Positions 1-9,101 are shown, numbered from the stretch's first letter. The stretch is 64,000 nucleotides of DNA from Nocardioides sp. PD653-B2 (GCF_002117935.1 NZ_BDJE01000025.1:1-64000), one strand, 5' to 3'. The notes: generated by a model from the letters alone, not told the origin. Numbers and translations are program-made.

Positions 1-62
1 CAAAAATCAGACGCACACCGTGATTGAACCGATTTCTCGGCCGCTCTGCGGCGACTTGGTAA

Positions 63-91
63 AACTTAGCGGGTTGAATTCCCCGGCGCAA
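63..91 (-). promoter_or_regulatory. second leftward promoter, TTGCGC-17-TAAGTT
   Basis: On the minus strand TTGCGC (86-91) is followed after 17 nt by TAAGTT (63-68). It is in tandem with the promoter at 264-292 and fires in the same direction. Tandem promoters with 17-nt spacers are typical of stable-RNA operons. No transcript evidence is available. Confidence 0.4.
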
Positions 92-263
92 ATCCGGGCT
101 AATTCTTCCCTCACCTCGCGCACGCCACAAAGCCTCTGGATTTCGGAGGCCGCTGATGCGCGCACTCGTCGATCTAGAAGTCGTGATGATGGAGGTGGTC
201 TGCCCGGGGCCGGTGGCCCGACCTCGCGGTCTTGCCTCCCGCCGCTCCCTGGCGACTCGGAGA

Positions 264-292
264 ACATTAGGGGACACGGCCGTGGAGTTCAA
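264..292 (-). promoter_or_regulatory. leftward promoter, TTGAAC-17-TAATGT
   Basis: On the minus strand TTGAAC (287-292) is separated by exactly 17 nt from TAATGT (264-269). This is close to the housekeeping-sigma consensus, stronger than most promoters in this window. It lies just downstream of the hydroxy-acid oxidase gene and points out of the left edge. Confidence 0.5.
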
Positions 293-334
293 ATCGGCTC
301 CACGTGAGCCGAGCCACAAACGCGTTTGCGCAGG

Positions 335-1393
335 TCAGAGGCGGTTCGGCCGCTCCGGCGCGAGGAGACCGCACGTGTCGCGGACGGTGCGGGCTCCGGC
401 CAGGCGGAGGGTCTCGACCGTCTGGAGGAGCAGCTCGCGGTGCAACGCGGCGACACCGTCACTCCCCTGCACGAGGGCGTACAGCGGGAGCCGACCCAGG
501 AAGGCGGCGTCCGCGCCGAGCGCCAGCGCGCCGACCACGTCGAGACCGGTGCGGATCCCGCCGTCGACGTAGACCTCGGCGCGCTCCCCCACGGCGTCCA
601 CCACGGCAGGCAGGCAGACGGCCGTCGGCGCGGCCCGGTCGAGCTGGCGGCCCCCGTGGTTGGAGACCCACACCGCACTGGCTCCGGCCTGGACGCACCG
701 CAGCGCGTCCTCGGGCCGCAGCACCCCCTTGACCACGATCGGCAGGCCGGTGCGGTCGGCCAGCCACCCGATGTCGTGCGGGCCGAGGTCGAGCGCCTTC
801 TCGGCGCCGGGCAGGTCGTCGTACCCGGGATCGGAGTTCACCCGCAGCAGTGCCGGGTCCACCGTGTCCCAGACGACCGGTGTGCCCGAGGTGGCGTACT
901 TCGTCGCGACGACCGGGGTGTCGACTGTCAGGACGACCGCCGCGGCACCCGCGGCGACCGCGCGGTCGAGCATCGGTTCGGCGAGGGTGCGGTCGGCCGG
1001 CAGGTAGGCCTGGAGCCACCAGTGCACGCCCGTGGCCCCGATGTCCGCGAACGTCGATCCCGCGTTGCTCGACACGACCATCATCGACCCGGCCTCGGCC
1101 GTCGCCCGAGCCATCGCCACCTCGCCCTCGGGGTGGACGGCGCGCTGCAGGGTCGTCGGAGCGACGCCCCACGGGACCGCGCACTCGTGACCGAGCAGGC
1201 GCACCGAGGTCTGGACGTGGGTCACGTCGTGCAGCACCCGCGGGAGGAACCGCAGCGCACGCCAGGCGGCCGCGGCCTCGCCGGCCGACACCGATTCGCG
1301 AGCACCCTGGAGCACGTACTCCAGCAGCTCCGGCGCGAGGGACGCGCGGGCGCGCTCTTCCCACGACGCGAGCCGCCGCGCTGGGTCGCTCAT
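335..1393 (-). CDS. alpha-hydroxy-acid oxidizing protein (FMN-dependent, LldD family)
   Basis: This is an FMN enzyme of the lactate/glycolate oxidase TIM-barrel family, 352 aa, a little short of the usual 380. The family oxidises an (S)-2-hydroxy acid to the 2-oxo acid. The best evidence is the active-site block SNHGGRQLD, with the catalytic His and substrate-binding Arg, preceded by the phosphate-side Lys motif VVKGVL and followed by VDGGIRTGLDVV and GADAAFLGR for the FMN phosphate. The ATG at 1391-1393 is 13 nt downstream of the tyrS stop, so the two are probably co-transcribed. The substrate cannot be told from sequence; lactate or another small hydroxy acid is likely. Confidence 0.88.
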   Translation of the reverse strand: MSDPARRLASWEERARASLAPELLEYVLQGARESVSAGEAAAAWRALRFLPRVLHDVTHVQTSVRLLGHECAVPWGVAPTTLQRAVHPEGEVAMARATAEAGSMMVVSSNAGSTFADIGATGVHWWLQAYLPADRTLAEPMLDRAVAAGAAAVVLTVDTPVVATKYATSGTPVVWDTVDPALLRVNSDPGYDDLPGAEKALDLGPHDIGWLADRTGLPIVVKGVLRPEDALRCVQAGASAVWVSNHGGRQLDRAAPTAVCLPAVVDAVGERAEVYVDGGIRTGLDVVGALALGADAAFLGRLPLYALVQGSDGVAALHRELLLQTVETLRLAGARTVRDTCGLLAPERPNRL

Positions 1394-1406
1394 CGGCCCG
1401 TCACCG

Positions 1407-2678
1407 TCAGCGGACCTCGACGCCTGCGAAGTTCTTCTTGCCGCGGCGCAGCACCAGCCAGCTGCCGCCGATCAGGTCGTCGGGGCCGGGGACCTGGTCG
1501 GGGTCCTCGACGCGGGCGTTGTTGAGGTACGCCCCACCCTCTGACACGGTGCGCCGCGCGTCGCCCTTGCTCTTCGCGAGCCCGGAGAGCACGAGCAGGT
1601 CGACGACGCTCGGCAGCGGCTCGTCACCGTCGACGGTGGCCGACCCGGCCTCCCGCAGGGCCGCAGCCAGCGTCGCCGCGCTCAGGCCGGTGAGATCACC
1701 GCCACCGAACAGGGCCTCCGCGGCCGCGATGGCCTGCGCGGTCTCCTCGGCGCCGTGCACGAGCGTCGTCACCTGCTCGGCCAGGGCGCGCTGTCCGACT
1801 CGCAGGTAGGGCTTGTCGGCGTGCTGGGCCTCGATCGCCTCGATCTCGGCGCGGCTCTGGAAGCTGAAGATGCGGAGCAGCTCGCCGACCTTCTCGTCCT
1901 CGACGTTGAGCCAGAACTGGTAGAAGGCGTACGGCGACATCATCTCCGGGTCGAGCCAGAGGGCGCCGCCCTCGGTCTTGCCGTACTTCGTGCCGTCGCT
2001 CTTGGTCACGAGCGGCGTCGCGAAGGCATGGGCCTTGCCGCCGTCGGCACGCCGGATCAGCTCGACGCCGCCGGTGAGGTTGCCCCACTGGTCGGAGCCG
2101 CCGAACTGCAGCGTGACTCCGTGGTCGCGGTAGAGGTTGAGGAAGTCCATCGACTGGAGCAGCACGTAGCTGAACTCCGTGTAGCTGATCCCGGCCTCCA
2201 GGCGGCTCTTCACGACGTCGCGCGCGAGCATCCGGTTGACCGGGAAGTGCTTGCCGATGTCGCGTAGGAAGTCGATCGTCGACAGGCTCGCGGTCCAGTC
2301 GTAGTTGTTGACCATCGTCGCGGCGTTGTCGCCCTCGAAGGACAGGAACGGCTCGATCTGCCGGCGGACCCGCTCGACCCAGTCCTTGACGGTGTCGAGG
2401 GTGTTGAGGGTGCGCTCCCCGGAGTCTCGGGGGTCGCCGATCATGCCGGTCGCGCCGCCGACCAGGGCGTACGGCGTGTGCCCGGCGTCCTGGAGCCGCC
2501 GGGCGGTGACGATCTGCACCAGGTTGCCCATGTGCAGGCTCGGCGCGGTCGGGTCGAACCCGACGTAGAAGCGCACGCTCCCCTGGGTCAGCGCCTCACG
2601 CAGCGCGTCGAGATCCGTCGAGTGGGCGATGAGTCCTCGCCACTCGAGGTCGTCGAGGAGAGTGGGGTCGATGGACAC
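1407..2678 (-). CDS. tyrS: tyrosyl-tRNA synthetase
   Basis: Class I synthetase that charges tRNA-Tyr in the cytoplasm; 423 aa, the normal bacterial length. The HIGH-type motif is HMGN (about residues 49-52, after FDPTAPSL) and the KMSKS-type loop is KYGKT (231-235). The tyrosine and tRNA region QFGGSDQWGN is intact and the last 65 residues form an S4 RNA-binding domain. The frame is open for 28 more codons upstream, but the GTG at 2676-2678 has a GGAAGG ribosome site 5 nt before it and gives the family's usual N-terminus. The gene is divergent from the kinase gene at 2819. Confidence 0.96.
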   Translation of the reverse strand: MSIDPTLLDDLEWRGLIAHSTDLDALREALTQGSVRFYVGFDPTAPSLHMGNLVQIVTARRLQDAGHTPYALVGGATGMIGDPRDSGERTLNTLDTVKDWVERVRRQIEPFLSFEGDNAATMVNNYDWTASLSTIDFLRDIGKHFPVNRMLARDVVKSRLEAGISYTEFSYVLLQSMDFLNLYRDHGVTLQFGGSDQWGNLTGGVELIRRADGGKAHAFATPLVTKSDGTKYGKTEGGALWLDPEMMSPYAFYQFWLNVEDEKVGELLRIFSFQSRAEIEAIEAQHADKPYLRVGQRALAEQVTTLVHGAEETAQAIAAAEALFGGGDLTGLSAATLAAALREAGSATVDGDEPLPSVVDLLVLSGLAKSKGDARRTVSEGGAYLNNARVEDPDQVPGPDDLIGGSWLVLRRGKKNFAGVEVR

Positions 2679-2818
2679 GGTGGGCCTTCCGAGCGGTGTG
2701 CGGTCGATTCGCGGTGGGTAATGCGGGGTCAAGCCTGCCGTATCCGTGGTCCCGACGCCCACTCGGTTGTCCTGGGCCCGTCGCTAGGCTGGCCAGGATC
2801 TGGAGAGGGACGAGTCAA

Positions 2819-4216
2819 TTGATCGCAGGCAGGTACACGCTCGGCCGGGAGATCGGTCGCGGCGGCATGGGTGCCGTCTGGCTCGGCCTCGACGAGGTGC
2901 TCGGACGCCAGGTCGCGCTGAAGCGGGTGGGAATGTTCCCCGGCGGGAGCAGTCCCGACCTCGAGCGCGCGGAACGCGAGGCCCGGCTGGCGGCTCGGCT
3001 CAACCACCCCCACGTGGTCGCGGTCTACGACCTGGTCGAGGACGGCGACGTCCAGTGGCTGGTGATGGAGTACGTCGAGGGCGTGACGCTCGCGGAGCTC
3101 GTCCGGCGCGACGGCGCGCTCCTTCCGGACCAGGCGGCAGCCGTCATCGGCCAGGCAGCCGATGCCCTCGCCGCGGCGCACACGGCCGGGATCGTCCACC
3201 GCGACGTGAAGCCCTCGAACATCCTGGTGTCTCCCCACGGACAGGTGAAGCTCTCCGACTTCGGCATCGCCCGCGCCGAGGCGGACGCCTCGCTCACCCA
3301 GACCGGACTCGTCACGGGGTCCCCCGCCTACCTGGCCCCCGAGGTCGCCTCGGGCCAGCAGGCCACGGACGCGAGCGACGTCTGGTCGCTGGGCGCCACG
3401 CTCTTCCACGCGCTCGCCGGCCACCCGCCCTACGAGGTCGGCGACAACGTGCTCGGCGCGCTCTACCGGATCGTCCACGAGGACCCGCCGCGGCTGCCGA
3501 ACGCCGGCTGGCTCGACCAGCTCCTGCTCGCGACCATGACCCGCGAACCGGCGGAGCGCTGGTCGATGGCGCAGGTGCGCGACTTCCTGGCCGCCGGCCC
3601 GTCGGCGTCCCTCCCGGCACCCACCCCCTCACCGACGCTGGTCGCTCCCGAGGAGCCGGCGGTGACCCAGGTCATGACCCACGGCGTACCTCCGGTGCCT
3701 CCGGTGGCACCCCCGCCGACCCCGCCCGCGCGTGGCCCCCGCCGGCGGTCCGGGCTGGCCCCGGCCCTCGCGGCGCTGGCGGTCGTCGTCGCGATCGGCC
3801 TGATCCTCTGGGTCGCCCTCACCGGTGACGGCCCCGACGACCGCACCGCCGCGAAGCCGGACGGCTCGGACAGGACGAGCGCGTCCTCCGCGACGAAGCC
3901 CTCCGCAGAGGTGACCGCCGACGGCATGGAGAACTTCGTCGAGGACTACCTCGCCACCGTGACGACCGACCCGGCGGCGGCGTGGGAGCGGCTCACGCCG
4001 AACTTCCAGGCGCAGAGCGGGAGCTTCGGGCAGTACAAGCAGTTCTGGAGCGGCTTCCAGACTGCCGACATCGTGTCGTCGGAGGCCGACCCCGAAAGCC
4101 GCCAGATCAGCTACACGGTCGAGTACCTCCACCAGGACGGCCGGAAGACGAGGGACGACGTCACGCTCCAGCTCGAGGGCACCGACGGTGACTACCTGAT
4201 CTCGGGCGAGAGCTGA
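2819..4216 (+). CDS. membrane-anchored serine/threonine protein kinase (PknB-like)
   Basis: Hanks-type kinase of 465 aa. The N-terminal catalytic domain carries the glycine loop GRGGMG (13-18), the ATP lysine in VALKRV (K35), the catalytic loop HRDVKPSN (127-134), DFG (147-149) and SPAYLAPEV in the activation segment. A proline-rich linker leads to one membrane helix at about 314-335, then about 125 residues outside the cell with no PASTA repeats. The outer part resembles a small NTF2-like or unclassified sensor domain. The TTG start at 2819-2821 was chosen because GGAGAGGGA lies 8-10 nt upstream and the protein then begins at the kinase domain. It is followed closely by a hybrid histidine kinase, suggesting a shared signalling operon. 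Confidence 0.9.
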   Translation: MIAGRYTLGREIGRGGMGAVWLGLDEVLGRQVALKRVGMFPGGSSPDLERAEREARLAARLNHPHVVAVYDLVEDGDVQWLVMEYVEGVTLAELVRRDGALLPDQAAAVIGQAADALAAAHTAGIVHRDVKPSNILVSPHGQVKLSDFGIARAEADASLTQTGLVTGSPAYLAPEVASGQQATDASDVWSLGATLFHALAGHPPYEVGDNVLGALYRIVHEDPPRLPNAGWLDQLLLATMTREPAERWSMAQVRDFLAAGPSASLPAPTPSPTLVAPEEPAVTQVMTHGVPPVPPVAPPPTPPARGPRRRSGLAPALAALAVVVAIGLILWVALTGDGPDDRTAAKPDGSDRTSASSATKPSAEVTADGMENFVEDYLATVTTDPAAAWERLTPNFQAQSGSFGQYKQFWSGFQTADIVSSEADPESRQISYTVEYLHQDGRKTRDDVTLQLEGTDGDYLISGES

Positions 4217-4248
4217 TGCCGGGCCCTATCGTGGGGCCGGGAGGTGCG

Positions 4249-7200
4249 ATGGAACTGTCGCCGCTGTATCGGGACATCGTCGAGAAGTCTCCGGACGGCA
4301 TCTGGGTGTTCGACCTGGAGGGTCGGACGCTGTACGCGAACCCTGCGCTCCGCCAGCTCTTCGGGGTCGATGAGGAGCAGGTCGCGCGGCTCACGGTCTT
4401 CGACTCGCTCGACGACCACGGCAGGACGCAGTTCGCGGCTCACCTCGAGGACGTGCGCGCCGGGCGGATCAACGAGCACGACGTCGAGTCGATGTTCGTG
4501 CGCCAGGACGGGTCGTCGCTGTGGGTGACGGTCAGCGAGAGCGAGCTGCGCGGCCCCGACGGTTCCGTCACGGGCATCCTGCACCGGCTCAGTGACTACA
4601 ACGACCGACGGCTGATCCTCGACGAGCTGACGACCAGCCGGCGCCGGCTCGCGGAAGCCCAGCGGATCGCGCGGATCGGCAGCTGGGAGTGGGACGTCGA
4701 GCGCGACGAGATCTGGGGCTCCGACGGGCTGTCCGCCCTCTACGGGCTCGACCCGGACTCGTTCCCCGCGCCGTACGCGTCGTTCCTCGACATCGTGCAC
4801 GAGGAGGACCGCAGTGCCGTCGACGCCGAGGTCCGCCAGGCGTTGGAGGACGGCGGCGAGTTCGTGTTCGTGGCGCGGGTGCAGTCCAGCGACGACCAGT
4901 GGGTGTGGACGCGAGGCCGCGGGGTGGCTCACACCGACGAGACCGGCCGGGTCGTCTCCATGTCGGGCACCCACCAGGACATCACCGAGGCCAAGCTGGC
5001 CGAGGTCGCCCTCGAGGACCAGGTCCGGCAGAACGCCCTCATGCAGGCCGTGGCCTCGGCGGCCAACGAGGCACAGACCCTCGCCGACGTCCTGGGCCAG
5101 GCCCAGCACCTCGTGCTCCTGCACGACGACTGGGAGCGCGGCCGGGCATTCCTGCCCGATCCGGACGGACCCGGGGTCGTCCCCCTGCACCTGACCGAGG
5201 AGGATGCCGCCGCGGACCTCGCCACCCCGGCCGAATCCGCGCTGGAGCTGGCCCTGGCGAACCGCGCGTTCGCCGCGCGCGCGTCCGTGTGGGACGACGC
5301 GATGCTGACGATCGGCTTCCCGGTGTCGTACGCCGACGAGGTCGTGGCGGTCGTGACGATCACGTCGGCTCCCCCGCTCTACCGCTACGACATGATCCAG
5401 TCGATGGTCGAGCAGGTCGCGGTCCAGCTCGGCCGGGTGGCGGAGCGCGAGCGCGCGCAGCGCGAGCTCGCCGACGCCCGGGACGGTGCGATGGAGGCGT
5501 CGCGCCAGAAGTCCGAGTTCCTGGCGACGATGAGCCATGAGATCCGGACGCCGCTCAACGGGGTCATCGGTCTCAACGACCTGCTCCTCCGCACCGGGCT
5601 GGACGCCGACCAGCTCCGGCTCGCCTCGGGTGTCCAGGTCGCCAGCCGGGCCCTGCTGAGCGTCATCAACGACATCCTCGACTTCTCCAAGATCGAGGCC
5701 GGCAAGCTGGAGCTGGAGCGGCTCGACTTCGAGGTCCGACCGGTCTTCGACCAGGTCGCGAGCCTGCTCGCCGAGACGGCACGGGCCAAGGGCCTCGAGC
5801 TGATGGTGTCGTGCCATCCCGACGTGCCCGAGGTCCTCGCCGGCGACCCGACGCGGCTCGCGCAGGTGCTCACCAACCTCGGGTCGAATGCGGTGAAGTT
5901 CACCGACGGGGGCGAGGTCTACGTCCGGGCGACGGCCGAGCCCCTGCCCGAGGGGCGGGTCCGGCTGCGCGTGACGGTCGCCGACACCGGGATCGGCGTG
6001 CCCGAGGGCGACGTGGAGACGCTCTTCGAGGCGTTCACCCAGGCCGACGCCTCGACCACCCGGCGGTACGGCGGCACCGGCCTCGGCCTGGCGATCTCCC
6101 GCGAGATCGTCGACGCCCTCGGCGGCGAGATCGGCCTCGAGCCGAACCCCGGCGGCGGCAGCATCTTCTGGTTCACCGCCGAGTTCGACGCCCCGAGCGG
6201 GCCGGCGGTCGACCCGGACGACGAGTACGCACGCAGCTGGCTCGCGGGCCGGCGGGTGTTGGTGGTCGACGACAACGCCCACAACCGGCTGATCCTCGAG
6301 GAGCAGCTCGCCTGGTGGCGGGTGCGCTCGGCGACCGCCGCCGGCGCCGACCAGGCGGAGGTCGCCGTGGCGGAGGCCGCCGCGACCGGCGACCCGTTCG
6401 AGGGGGTGCTGCTCGACATGTCGATGCCCGGTCGAGACGGCCTCGACCTGGCCCGCGCCTTGCGAGAGAACCCGGCGTACGGCGCACTGCCGCTGGTGAT
6501 GCTGACCTCGGCCACGAACCCGGACCCTGACGAGCTCGAGGCAGCCGGGATCGTCGAGTGCCTCGTCAAGCCCGTGCTCGCCGCCGAGATGCGCAGCGCG
6601 CTGCTGCGTCACCTCGCCGGTGTCGACCCTCGGCCGACCCCGGAGCCGCGGGCCGCGGCCGCACTCGTGTCGAGCCGTCGCGTGCTCGTCGTCGAGGACA
6701 ACCCCGTCAACCAGCTGGTCGCCGTCGGCCTGCTCGAGGCACTCGGCTACAGCGCGGAGACCGCCGATGACGGCATCGAGGCGCTCGAGGCCCTCCAGGA
6801 GACGGCGTACGACGCCGTCCTGATGGACGTGCAGATGCCCCGCATGGACGGCTACGCCGCGACCCGCGCCATCCGGGCCGCGGAGGACGGAGGCCGGCGG
6901 CTGCCAGTGATCGCGATGACCGCCGCCGCCGTGGAGGGCGAGCGCGAGCGCTGCATGGCCGCCGGCATGGACGACTTCCTCACCAAGCCGGTCGACCCGT
7001 CGGCCCTGGCCGCGGTCCTCGACCTCTGGATGCCCGACGGCGAGCCCGCCGCGGCACGTACTCTCTCGCTCGTGCCGACCCCGTCCTCGCCCCCGCCCGA
7101 CCCGGAGCTGCTCGCCGGGCTGGCTCGCGACCGCCTCGACGAGCTGCGCGATCTCGACCCCGGGAACACGACCTACCTCGACCGGGCGATCGGCAACTTC

Positions 7201-7467
7201 ATCGCGAACACGCCCGGCACCCTCGAGACCATCCGCGCGGCTGCCGACGCAGGCGACGTCGCCGGCCTCAAGCAGGTCTCCCACAAGCTCGCCGGCGGTG
7301 CCCTCAACCTCGGCGTGACGGCCGCCGGCCGCACCGCCCAGGAGATCGAGCTGCTCGCCGACACCGGCACCACCGAGGGCGCCGCCCCGCTGGTGGACCG
7401 GCTCGAGGCCGACCTGGCCCGCGGCCGGGCGGCCCTGCGGGCCTACCAGGCGACGTACTCCGGCTGA
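4249..7467 (+). CDS. hybrid sensor histidine kinase (PAS-PAS-GAF-like-HisKA-HATPase-REC-REC-Hpt)
   Basis: Soluble 1072-aa phosphorelay protein. Two PAS/PAC units occupy about 1-250 and a GAF-like segment about 270-400. The HisKA box MSHEIRTPLNG holds the phospho-acceptor His430. ATPase motifs follow: N box NLGSNAVKFT, G1 DTGIGVP and G2 GGTGLGLAI. Two receiver domains follow with phospho-accepting Asp723 (LLDMSMPG) and Asp860 (LMDVQMP). The C-terminal Hpt domain carries His1012 in VSHKLAGG. All relay residues are present in one chain, as in BarA-type kinases. The ATG at 4249 follows GGGAGG; an ATG at 4216, overlapping the kinase stop codon, would add 11 residues. No output regulator is encoded beside it. 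Confidence 0.92.
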   Translation: MELSPLYRDIVEKSPDGIWVFDLEGRTLYANPALRQLFGVDEEQVARLTVFDSLDDHGRTQFAAHLEDVRAGRINEHDVESMFVRQDGSSLWVTVSESELRGPDGSVTGILHRLSDYNDRRLILDELTTSRRRLAEAQRIARIGSWEWDVERDEIWGSDGLSALYGLDPDSFPAPYASFLDIVHEEDRSAVDAEVRQALEDGGEFVFVARVQSSDDQWVWTRGRGVAHTDETGRVVSMSGTHQDITEAKLAEVALEDQVRQNALMQAVASAANEAQTLADVLGQAQHLVLLHDDWERGRAFLPDPDGPGVVPLHLTEEDAAADLATPAESALELALANRAFAARASVWDDAMLTIGFPVSYADEVVAVVTITSAPPLYRYDMIQSMVEQVAVQLGRVAERERAQRELADARDGAMEASRQKSEFLATMSHEIRTPLNGVIGLNDLLLRTGLDADQLRLASGVQVASRALLSVINDILDFSKIEAGKLELERLDFEVRPVFDQVASLLAETARAKGLELMVSCHPDVPEVLAGDPTRLAQVLTNLGSNAVKFTDGGEVYVRATAEPLPEGRVRLRVTVADTGIGVPEGDVETLFEAFTQADASTTRRYGGTGLGLAISREIVDALGGEIGLEPNPGGGSIFWFTAEFDAPSGPAVDPDDEYARSWLAGRRVLVVDDNAHNRLILEEQLAWWRVRSATAAGADQAEVAVAEAAATGDPFEGVLLDMSMPGRDGLDLARALRENPAYGALPLVMLTSATNPDPDELEAAGIVECLVKPVLAAEMRSALLRHLAGVDPRPTPEPRAAAALVSSRRVLVVEDNPVNQLVAVGLLEALGYSAETADDGIEALEALQETAYDAVLMDVQMPRMDGYAATRAIRAAEDGGRRLPVIAMTAAAVEGERERCMAAGMDDFLTKPVDPSALAAVLDLWMPDGEPAAARTLSLVPTPSSPPPDPELLAGLARDRLDELRDLDPGNTTYLDRAIGNFIANTPGTLETIRAAADAGDVAGLKQVSHKLAGGALNLGVTAAGRTAQEIELLADTGTTEGAAPLVDRLEADLARGRAALRAYQATYSG

Positions 7468-7532
7468 AGGGTTCGAGTCCGAGCCGACGGGGTACGACTC
7501 CGGCGCGGGGAAGCCAACGATCAGGAGTCAGC

Positions 7533-7745
7533 ATGAAGAGCATCATCGGGATCATCGTCGTCGTGTGGCTGGTGATCGGCGTGCTCGCCGCCTGGCAGCG
7601 CGGCTACTTCGGCGACGACCAGGACGTGAGCTGTAAGTCGGCGGGTGACACGTCGCTCACGATCCTCGCCGGACCGCTCAACTACTTCGGCGTGAACCCG
7701 AAGGTCGACTGCAAGAACGTCGACGTCCCCCAGCCCTCGAACTGA
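7533..7745 (+). CDS. small single-pass membrane protein, unknown function
   Basis: A 70-aa protein with a clear AGGAG ribosome site 5 nt before the ATG. Residues 3-21 form one hydrophobic helix, followed by a short outer segment with two cysteines (at about 34 and 60) that could form a disulfide. Coding bias matches its neighbours and I believe the gene is real, but I recognise no named domain. It lies 65 nt after the hybrid kinase and could be co-transcribed with it. It converges with the next gene one base away. Confidence 0.7.
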   Translation: MKSIIGIIVVVWLVIGVLAAWQRGYFGDDQDVSCKSAGDTSLTILAGPLNYFGVNPKVDCKNVDVPQPSN

Positions 7746-7746
7746 G

Positions 7747-7962
7747 TCAGCGGTCCTCGTCCGGCGTCTGCGGCGCCGCCTCGTCGAGCGCTCCCTGGTT
7801 GCCGACGAAGGCCGCGACCGGCGGGATGAGCGCGGCTACCACGCTCATCACGACGGCGGCCGTCGTGGACCACAGGCGCACGACGTTCCAGGCGAGCAGG
7901 ATGAGGACCAGGCAGGTGCCCATCAGCGCGAAGTACGTGCGGTGCCGCCGGGTGCGCTCCAT
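7747..7962 (-). CDS. small two-helix membrane protein, DUF3099-like
   Basis: A 71-aa protein with basic residues at the N-terminus (MERTRRHR), two membrane helices at about 9-27 and 33-53, and an acidic tail. The layout and the phrase RTYFALMGT resemble the actinobacterial DUF3099 family of short membrane proteins. Function is unknown. The stop lies one base beyond the stop of the convergent small gene at 7745. The family name rests on resemblance only. Confidence 0.6.
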   Translation of the reverse strand: MERTRRHRTYFALMGTCLVLILLAWNVVRLWSTTAAVVMSVVAALIPPVAAFVGNQGALDEAAPQTPDEDR

Positions 7963-8011
7963 CGTCCGAACCTATGCCGGCGGGGGTTGATCGTGGTGTC
8001 AGGCTCAGTCC

Positions 8012-8983
8012 ATGCGCTACGAGAAGCTCGGCAACACCGGACTCGACGTGTCCGTGGTGACCCTCGGCTGCATGAGCTGGGGTGACTCGAGCCGGGGCGG
8101 CCACCCGTGGGTGCTCGACGAGGCGGCCGCGCGCGGCGTCATCCGCGACGCACTGGAGGCGGGCATCACGGTCTTCGACACCGCCAACGTCTACGCGGCG
8201 GGCAGCAGCGAGGAGATCACCGGTCGGGCGCTGCGCGACCTGACCCGCCGCGAGGACGTCGTGATCGCGACCAAGGTGCACGGCCGGATGCGGCCCGGGC
8301 CGTACGGCGCGGGCCTGTCCCGCAAGGCGATCCTGCACGAGATCGACGAGTCTCTGCGCCGGCTCGGCACCGACTACGTCGACCTCTACCAGATCCACCG
8401 GTGGGACCCGGAGGTCCCGATCGAGGAGACCATGGAGGCGCTGCACGACGTCGTCCAGGCCGGCAAGGCGCGCTACCTGGGCGCGTCCTCGATGTACGCG
8501 TGGCAGTTCGCCAAGGCGCAGCACGTCGCCGCGATGAGCGGCTGGACGCCGTTCGTCTCGATGCAGAACCACTACAACCTGATCTACCGCGAGGAGGAGC
8601 GCGAGATGCTCCCTCTCTGCGAGGACCTCGGGGTCGGCGTCATCCCGTGGAGCCCGCTGGCTCGCGGTCGGCTGACCCGTGACTGGGACGCCGAGACGGC
8701 GCGGGCCGAGACCGACGAGTTCGGCGCCTCCCTCTATCGCGACGAGGACCGGGCGGTCGTCGAGAAGGTGGCCACCGTCGCCGCCCGGCTCGGCGTGCCG
8801 CGGGCGCAGGTAGCCCTGGCGTGGCTGCTGCACCAGCCGGCCGTGACCTCACCGATCGTGGGCGTCACGAAACCGGGGCACCTCGCCGACGCCGTCGCGG
8901 CCGCGGACCTGTCGCTGTCCGACAGCGACCTCGAGGAGCTGGGCGCGGGCTACGTGCCGCACGCGATCTCGGGGCACCGCTAG
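8012..8983 (+). CDS. aldo/keto reductase
   Basis: A 323-aa NADPH-dependent oxidoreductase of the YajO/YhdN-type AKR group. The TIM barrel carries the catalytic tetrad: Asp in VFDTANVYAAG with the downstream Tyr, Lys in VVIATKVHG, and His in YQIHRWDPE. The C-terminus has the NADPH loop (SPIVGVTKPGHL). The N-terminus KLGNTGLDVSVVTLGCMSWG is typical. It is a single gene with its own upstream region. The substrate is not predictable; small aldehydes or ketones are usual in the family. Confidence 0.93.
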   Translation: MRYEKLGNTGLDVSVVTLGCMSWGDSSRGGHPWVLDEAAARGVIRDALEAGITVFDTANVYAAGSSEEITGRALRDLTRREDVVIATKVHGRMRPGPYGAGLSRKAILHEIDESLRRLGTDYVDLYQIHRWDPEVPIEETMEALHDVVQAGKARYLGASSMYAWQFAKAQHVAAMSGWTPFVSMQNHYNLIYREEEREMLPLCEDLGVGVIPWSPLARGRLTRDWDAETARAETDEFGASLYRDEDRAVVEKVATVAARLGVPRAQVALAWLLHQPAVTSPIVGVTKPGHLADAVAAADLSLSDSDLEELGAGYVPHAISGHR

Positions 8984-9060
8984 CCGAGCGGGTCGGTGTG
9001 GTGGCCGACCATCACCCAGCGGTCACCCTCGCGCCGGTACATGCTCGTGGCCCTCGGAGC
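8980..9060 (-). pseudogene. C-terminal remnant of an NTF2/SnoaL-like protein
   Basis: On the minus strand, reading into a TAG at 8980-8982, about 25 residues translate with good codon bias and include MYRREGDRWVMVGHH. This closely resembles the last beta strands of SnoaL/ketosteroid-isomerase-like proteins. Upstream the match stops and no start or complete domain can be found before the promoter at 9102. The fragment overlaps the stop codon of the aldo/keto reductase. The likeliest reading is the tail of a deleted gene; chance similarity is possible in such short sequence. Confidence 0.4.
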
Positions 9061-9101
9061 ATCACAGCCGCAGCGGGACGTCGCAAGGCCTCCCGGCAGG
9101 G

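Larger units (their letters stand above)
1..334. other. gene-free region, possible rRNA operon leader (leftward)
   Basis: No convincing coding frame lies here. The stretch is richer in A/T than the rest of the window. Read on the minus strand it holds two well-spaced promoters (separate entries) and, closest to the left edge, two adjacent small hairpins: 40-52 (GCCGC stem, 3-nt loop) and 29-40 (CCGA stem closing a GAAA loop in the minus-strand RNA). Strong tandem promoters followed by structured RNA suggest the leader of a highly expressed stable-RNA operon such as rrn. The RNA genes would lie outside the window, so this is an inference. Confidence 0.4.

Noticed and set aside
2696..2818. 41-codon extension of the Ser/Thr kinase
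   Set aside because: It overlaps the tyrS start region and has no ribosome site. TTG 2819 follows GGAGAGGGA.
4192..7284. 1030-codon minus-strand frame
   Set aside because: Antisense to the hybrid kinase, whose motifs and codon bias are clear. A product of high GC content.
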